From assembly GCF_021458635.1 (NCBI RefSeq), contig NZ_JAIRDQ010000002.1:806001-870000 (forward strand): a DNA stretch of 64,000 bases, read 5' to 3'. This document shows, piece by piece, positions 60,619 through 64,000 of this stretch; positions within the stretch are counted from its first letter, which is position 1; each line of letters opens with the position of its first letter. The stretch is from Bradyrhizobium monzae. GTDB taxonomy: Bacteria > Pseudomonadota > Alphaproteobacteria > Rhizobiales > Xanthobacteraceae. Made by a program: the position numbers and the translations under genes. The notes under the pieces were generated by a model, which saw nothing but the letters and a program-made list of their open reading frames with translations, had not been told where the DNA came from and made no database searches.

Positions 60619-61492
60619 GGGCAGTCCCCGGATTCGAGATGGCCTTGCGGCCGATCGCACGACGGCCGGCTTCGCCGATCATGCCGGCGAGGCTGAAGGT
60701 GAGCAGTTCAAGCTTGTTCAGATGCACGCGCTCGCGCAGGGGATCGCGCATCTTCAACAGGCGCACGATGCGGTCGGCATAGGCCTGGATCACCGCGACG
60801 TCGACGCCGAGGCGGAAATCCCTGATCTCCGCACTCAGCGACCTGCCCTCGCCCAGCAGCGCTTCGTTGCGCACGGCCAGCCCCTGCAGGCAGGCCAGCA
60901 TCGCCGGCGGCGACTGCGCAAGTCCGAGCTGCTCGACCGAGGCGCCGCTTGCGGTCAGTGCATCTCGCGGCAGATAGACGCGATTGAGCTCGCGGAAATC
61001 CTTGCCGCAATCCTGGAGGTGGTTGTTGATCTGAAGGCCCGCACAAAGCGCATCCGACGCGGCCCAGGTCGAGGTGCTCTCGCCATGGACGTCGAGCATG
61101 AAGCGGCCCACCGGCATCGCCGAATAGCGGCAATAGTGGATGACCTCGTCCCAGGTCTCGTAGCGCAGTTTTGTCACGTCCATACGGAACGCGATGAGCA
61201 CGTCGAGCGCGTGGCGCGGTGCCATGCCCCGCTCGGCCAGCGCGCGCCGCAGCGCGACCGCTTCAGCCTGAGTATCGCCCTTGCCGAGCAGTTCCGCCTC
61301 GAACAGGTCGAGATAGCGCAGCTTTTCGTCCGCCGGCAGGGTCGCGTGGTCCGCGATGTCGTCGGCAGTGCGGACGAAGTTGTAATACGCCAGGATCAGC
61401 GCGCGATGACGCGGATGAATGATCCAGGACGCGACGGGAAAATTCTCGTCGTGGTCACCCTTGCCGGATCGCAATTCGCTCGCAGAGGTCAT
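60608..61492 (-). CDS. hpnC: HpnC, hydroxysqualene synthase
   Basis: A 294-residue member of the squalene/phytoene synthase family. The first aspartate motif is DDIAD at 44-48. The second motif is less regular (INNHLQDCGKDFRE near 165), as expected for HpnC, which hydrates presqualene diphosphate to hydroxysqualene. ATG 61492 is chosen; the frame is open to 61600 but the extra residues are basic and Pro-rich, unlike the family. It heads the hpnCDE-shc-hpnG operon. Confidence 0.93.
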   Translation of the reverse strand: MTSASELRSGKGDHDENFPVASWIIHPRHRALILAYYNFVRTADDIADHATLPADEKLRYLDLFEAELLGKGDTQAEAVALRRALAERGMAPRHALDVLIAFRMDVTKLRYETWDEVIHYCRYSAMPVGRFMLDVHGESTSTWAASDALCAGLQINNHLQDCGKDFRELNRVYLPRDALTASGASVEQLGLAQSPPAMLACLQGLAVRNEALLGEGRSLSAEIRDFRLGVDVAVIQAYADRIVRLLKMRDPLRERVHLNKLELLTFSLAGMIGEAGRRAIGRKAISNPGTAHDA

Positions 61493-61637
61493 CGAGGGCT
61501 GATCAACAATCGTTTGGACAGGAAGGGCTTTTGCGCTCGCGCGGGCCTCATGCCGGCGCCGCCGCGGCCCCCATATAGGGGAATACGGCCGCAAAACCAA
61601 TCCTGTCTCTCGATGGCAGCCCTGCGGATCCGGCCTG

Positions 61638-61663
61638 AAAAAGGCGGCCCCACGGCCGCCTTT
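61638..61663 (-). terminator. rho-independent terminator of the small Cys-rich protein gene
   Basis: The stem AAAGGCGGCC / GGCCGCCTTT has a four-base loop and is followed on the minus strand by further Ts. It lies about 20 bp after the small gene's stop and 145 bp before hpnC, so hpnC needs its own promoter between. Confidence 0.85.
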
Positions 61664-61681
61664 GTGGGCCAGTGGCCGAGC

Positions 61682-61915
61682 TTACTGGTTGTGGTTTTTC
61701 AGGACCTGGTCGCAGGCCTGCGAGATCTTGGCCCGGTTCTCCTTGAGACAGGCCAGGATGGTGAAATCGCCCTGGTCGATGACCGGACGGCAGAACTTTT
61801 GCACATCGCGCGTGCAGGCCTTCTGCTCGCTGTCCGTGCCACGCCCCTGCTGGGCGAACGCAGCCGTGGACAGGGTTGCCGACAGCACGGTGAGAGCGAC
61901 GAGAAGCTTACGCAT
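61682..61915 (-). CDS. small secreted cysteine-rich protein
   Basis: A 77-residue protein with a clear signal peptide (LLVALTVLSATLSTAAFA, cut before QQGR). The mature part of 56 residues holds four cysteines at 34, 42, 56 and 68 in a C-x7-C-x13-C-x11-C pattern, resembling a single Cys-rich GLG1-type helical repeat and likely forming two disulfides in the periplasm. The ATG at 61915 is well placed. The gene is upstream of hpnC on the same strand but separated from it by a terminator. The function is unknown. Confidence 0.75.
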   Translation of the reverse strand: MRKLLVALTVLSATLSTAAFAQQGRGTDSEQKACTRDVQKFCRPVIDQGDFTILACLKENRAKISQACDQVLKNHNQ

Positions 61916-62390
61916 TGTATTCCTTCATTCTGACGGCAGAATCGCACCAATCTCGGACAGCACAGGGCGGACGACGGGAACGGATTGTTCTGATGGCAAG
62001 TTGCCGCGGAAAGAGCGGCACCGGAGAAGGCACAAGCGCTGGTAAATGCGGCCAAATTGGCGCCGCGCCCACCAAATCAGGTCTTCCCTCGATCTTCATT
62101 GGCAGATGTAAGGGTTTGATACTACGTCATAATTCTGGCAGTTGACGTTTTACTGCATACCTGTTGCAGAGCTGCATCTGTCCGACCGGCCATTTCGGCC
62201 GGAAACACATGGAAACACAGGAAATCCGGGGCCAGACCGTAGCAAGACCGCTTCGCGAGCCTGATATTGTGAGCGGTCAGGCTTTGAACCCGACGCAGGC
62301 TCTTGAACCTGCCACGGGCTCGCAACACTAAACTTTCGATGTGGCGAGACGTCCTTTCATGAACGGGCGTCGTTCTAAAACGGGATATTG
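61916..62390. other. 475-bp divergent intergenic region
   Basis: It lies between the small Cys-rich gene and the exported 166-residue protein. It contains a short inverted repeat GAAC-N5-GTTC near 61979, GAAACACA twice around 62209, and an AT-richer stretch at 62110-62160 that may hold a promoter. I see no gene I can support; a 40-codon frame from 62209 lacks a good ribosome site. Confidence 0.4.
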
Positions 62391-62891
62391 ATGATGAAAT
62401 TCTTTGGGCGAACTGAACTGGCGATCAAGGCGGCCGGCATTGCTGCGGCGCTGCTCTTCTCAGTTGCTGCGAGCCACGCTCAGTCGTCCGGGCCGTTCGC
62501 CGGCTTCGACGGGGCGTGGACCGGCACCGGCACGGTATCGCTGTCCGACGGCTCGACCGAGCGCATCCGCTGCAAGGCGGACTACAAGGTCGCCGGCACC
62601 GGCCTCAGCCTCAAGCAGGCGCTGCACTGCGCATCCGACAGCTACAAGTTCGACCTCACCAGCGACGTGACCAGCCAGGGCGAGCGGATCTCCGGCAATT
62701 GGAGCGAGTCCAACCGCAACATCTTCGGCAATCTGCAGGGCACCGCCGGCGGCGGCTCGATCGACGTGTTCGTCGAGGCCAACGGCTTCGCCGCCAACCT
62801 GTCGCTGCGCACCAGCGGCTCCAAGCAGACGGTGCAGATCTCGTCCAAGGGCGAGATTCGCGGCGTCAACATCACGATGACGAAGGGCTGA
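62391..62891 (+). CDS. exported protein of unknown function
   Basis: A 166-residue protein with a signal peptide (AIKAAGIAAALLFSVAASHAQ). The mature part (about 135 residues) is rich in Gly, Ser and Thr with alternating hydrophobic residues (WTGTGTVSLSDGSTERIRC, ISGNWSES), as in a beta-barrel or beta-sandwich lipid-binding fold. It has two cysteines, which could form a disulfide. ATG 62391 is chosen over a TTG at 62388; a terminator follows. No family is recognised. Confidence 0.65.
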   Translation: MMKFFGRTELAIKAAGIAAALLFSVAASHAQSSGPFAGFDGAWTGTGTVSLSDGSTERIRCKADYKVAGTGLSLKQALHCASDSYKFDLTSDVTSQGERISGNWSESNRNIFGNLQGTAGGGSIDVFVEANGFAANLSLRTSGSKQTVQISSKGEIRGVNITMTKG

Positions 62892-62928
62892 CCGCCCTCC
62901 CTGCTTCCAAGACTTCAAATCAAAACAA

Positions 62929-62958
62929 ACCCCTGGCTTTCGCAAGCCGGGGGTTTTT
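62929..62958 (+). terminator. rho-independent terminator
   Basis: The stem CCCCTGGCTT / AAGCCGGGGG (one G-T pair) with a short loop is followed by TTTTT at 62954-62958. It lies about 40 bp after the stop of the exported protein and ends that transcript. Confidence 0.85.
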
Positions 62959-62997
62959 CTTGTATCAGAATTTGGTCGATCGCTCGTCGCAATCGAT

Positions 62998-64000
62998 TCA
63001 GATCGCGGGCTTGTCGGGGCCATGGAGCTTGGCGTGCAGGTTGATCAACCACATCGCCGTCGGCCGCAGGATGAAGAGGTCGGCCACCAGTGCGGCCACC
63101 ATCGAGAAGGCGCTGAGCCAGCCGAACAGCCGCAGCGACGGCAAATCCGAGAACACGGTGACGACAAGGCCGCAGGCCAGCACCACTGTGGTCAGGATCA
63201 GCGCCGGGCCGACCAGCACGGTTGCGCGCTCTACCGCGAGCGCCGAACCGATGCCGGGCTTGCTCTCCAGCCTGAGGCGATTGAGGAAGTGGATGGTTGC
63301 GGAGAGACCCAGGCCGAACGAGACGGTGAGCGCCACGACGCTGGCGAACTGCAGCCCCTCGCCCATCGCCCACAGCACCGTTCCCGACATCACCACCGGG
63401 AAGATGCCCGGCAGAATGCAGGCAAACATCACCACCCATGAGCGGAAGGCCAGCCCAATGAAGATCGCAACCAGCGCGAATTCGACGGTGAGGCCGCGGT
63501 TCAGCTTCTCGATCATGCCGGCCGAGTTGCGCGCGGCGATGGCGGCGAGACCGGTAACGGCAACCTCGTAGCCGGGGTGCTTCTTGCGGACGGCGTCGAG
63601 TTCGGAGTCGAGCTTGTCGACGATCGGCAAGAGCTGGCTGGAGTCCTTGTCCGGCACGCGGCCGGCCACAACCACCGCATCCTGCTCGGCATCGATGAAC
63701 CGTCGCACCAGATGCTCGGGGATGACGTTGACATATTCCTTGAGCGTTGCGACGTCATCGCTGCCGGCCTTTTCCGCCAGCCAGCGGCGCAGCGTCTCCA
63801 GTGACCAGACGTTGCCGACGCCGGCAGCCTTCTCGACGGTCGCATGCACGTCCGCGATGGTTTGCAGCGTCTCCGGCGAGTAGAGCGTTTCACCCTTGGG
63901 GAACTGGATCAGAACGTTGACCGGATTGGCGCCGGTCAGCTTGGCGTCGAGCCGGTTGCTCGCAGCAACCGCCTGACGCTTGTCCGGCACCTGGTCGGCA
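62998..64000 (-). CDS. RND/MMPL-family exporter, C-terminal part
   Basis: The frame is open to the right end of the window, so only about 334 C-terminal residues are visible. They show the second periplasmic domain (VNVLIQFPKGETLYSPETL, EYVNVIPEHLVRRFI) and the last six membrane helices, including VALTVSFGLGLSATIHFLNRL, a typical SSD-like helix pair. It is not HpnN (that gene is at 50.5-53.1 kb), but belongs to the same superfamily. Lipid or hydrophobic-compound export is plausible. The stop is 39 bp from the neighbouring terminator. Confidence 0.85.
   Translation of the reverse strand, partial: ADQVPDKRQAVAASNRLDAKLTGANPVNVLIQFPKGETLYSPETLQTIADVHATVEKAAGVGNVWSLETLRRWLAEKAGSDDVATLKEYVNVIPEHLVRRFIDAEQDAVVVAGRVPDKDSSQLLPIVDKLDSELDAVRKKHPGYEVAVTGLAAIAARNSAGMIEKLNRGLTVEFALVAIFIGLAFRSWVVMFACILPGIFPVVMSGTVLWAMGEGLQFASVVALTVSFGLGLSATIHFLNRLRLESKPGIGSALAVERATVLVGPALILTTVVLACGLVVTVFSDLPSLRLFGWLSAFSMVAALVADLFILRPTAMWLINLHAKLHGPDKPAI

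Noticed and set aside
62209..62335. A 40-codon frame between the small Cys-rich gene and the exported protein
   Set aside because: No good ribosome site, no signal or domain and no support beyond an open frame.
1..64000. tRNA, rRNA, CRISPR arrays, insertion sequences, phage or plasmid genes
   Set aside because: I read the intergenic regions for cloverleaf-like and regularly spaced repeat patterns and the genes for transposase or integrase motifs, and found none that hold.

Overview
The window reads as chromosomal core DNA of a Bradyrhizobium-type alphaproteobacterium (Nitrobacteraceae). Evidence: very high GC with dense GC-biased shadow frames; a hopanoid locus laid out as in that group (hpnCDE-shc-hpnG facing ispH-hpnH, plus hpnN and hpnO); an EcfF/OsrA-like sigma/anti-sigma pair; a Rhizobiales-type LexA box (GTTC-N7-GTTC) at imuA; and dispersed imperfect palindromes of kinds common in Bradyrhizobium and Rhodopseudomonas genomes. 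I see no rRNA, tRNA, CRISPR array, insertion sequence or phage gene.

Layout. 1-8.8 kb: 3' end of pyroglutamyl peptidase, a palindromic repeat, a Tat-exported beta-helix repeat protein with a partner of unknown function, an ECF sigma / membrane anti-sigma / secreted subtilase operon, a membrane diguanylate cyclase and a DUF2336 protein. 8.9-17.9 kb: a Gly-rich autotransporter with about 93-residue repeats, a hybrid histidine kinase, a LuxR-type response regulator, the EcfF-like sigma factor with its NrsF/DUF1109 anti-sigma and a matching promoter, and a small exported protein. 18-31 kb: metabolism and efflux (crotonase, acetyl-CoA hydrolase family, TolC, P-loop kinase-like protein, LigI-like hydrolase, CzcA/CzcB-like RND pair, CaiB-like CoA transferase, SDR).

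31-39.7 kb is an SOS-type block. imuA-imuB-dnaE2, the translesion mutasome, is divergent from a radical SAM protein and a DUF4130-UdgX fusion. The shared 163-bp region holds a LexA box next to a sigma70-like promoter. 39.8-48.3 kb carries a Pit phosphate transporter, an M20 amidohydrolase, a GMC oxidoreductase, an alpha/beta hydrolase with a probable 3' frameshift, and a metallophosphoesterase / cupredoxin / ECF sigma / zinc anti-sigma operon.

48.3-61.5 kb is the hopanoid locus. HpnC, HpnD and HpnE make squalene from farnesyl diphosphate. Shc cyclises it. HpnH adds adenosine, HpnG removes adenine, HpnO makes the aminotriol, HpnN moves hopanoids to the outer membrane, and IspH supplies isoprenoid precursors. 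The window ends with two small exported proteins and the C-terminal half of another RND/MMPL exporter.

The best candidates for undescribed biology are: (1) the ECF sigma operon in which the anti-sigma carries a periplasmic domain patterned like the propeptide of the subtilase encoded next to it; (2) the LexA-box-linked radical SAM + UdgX module back to back with the mutasome; (3) three ECF systems with three different anti-sigma designs within about 45 kb.
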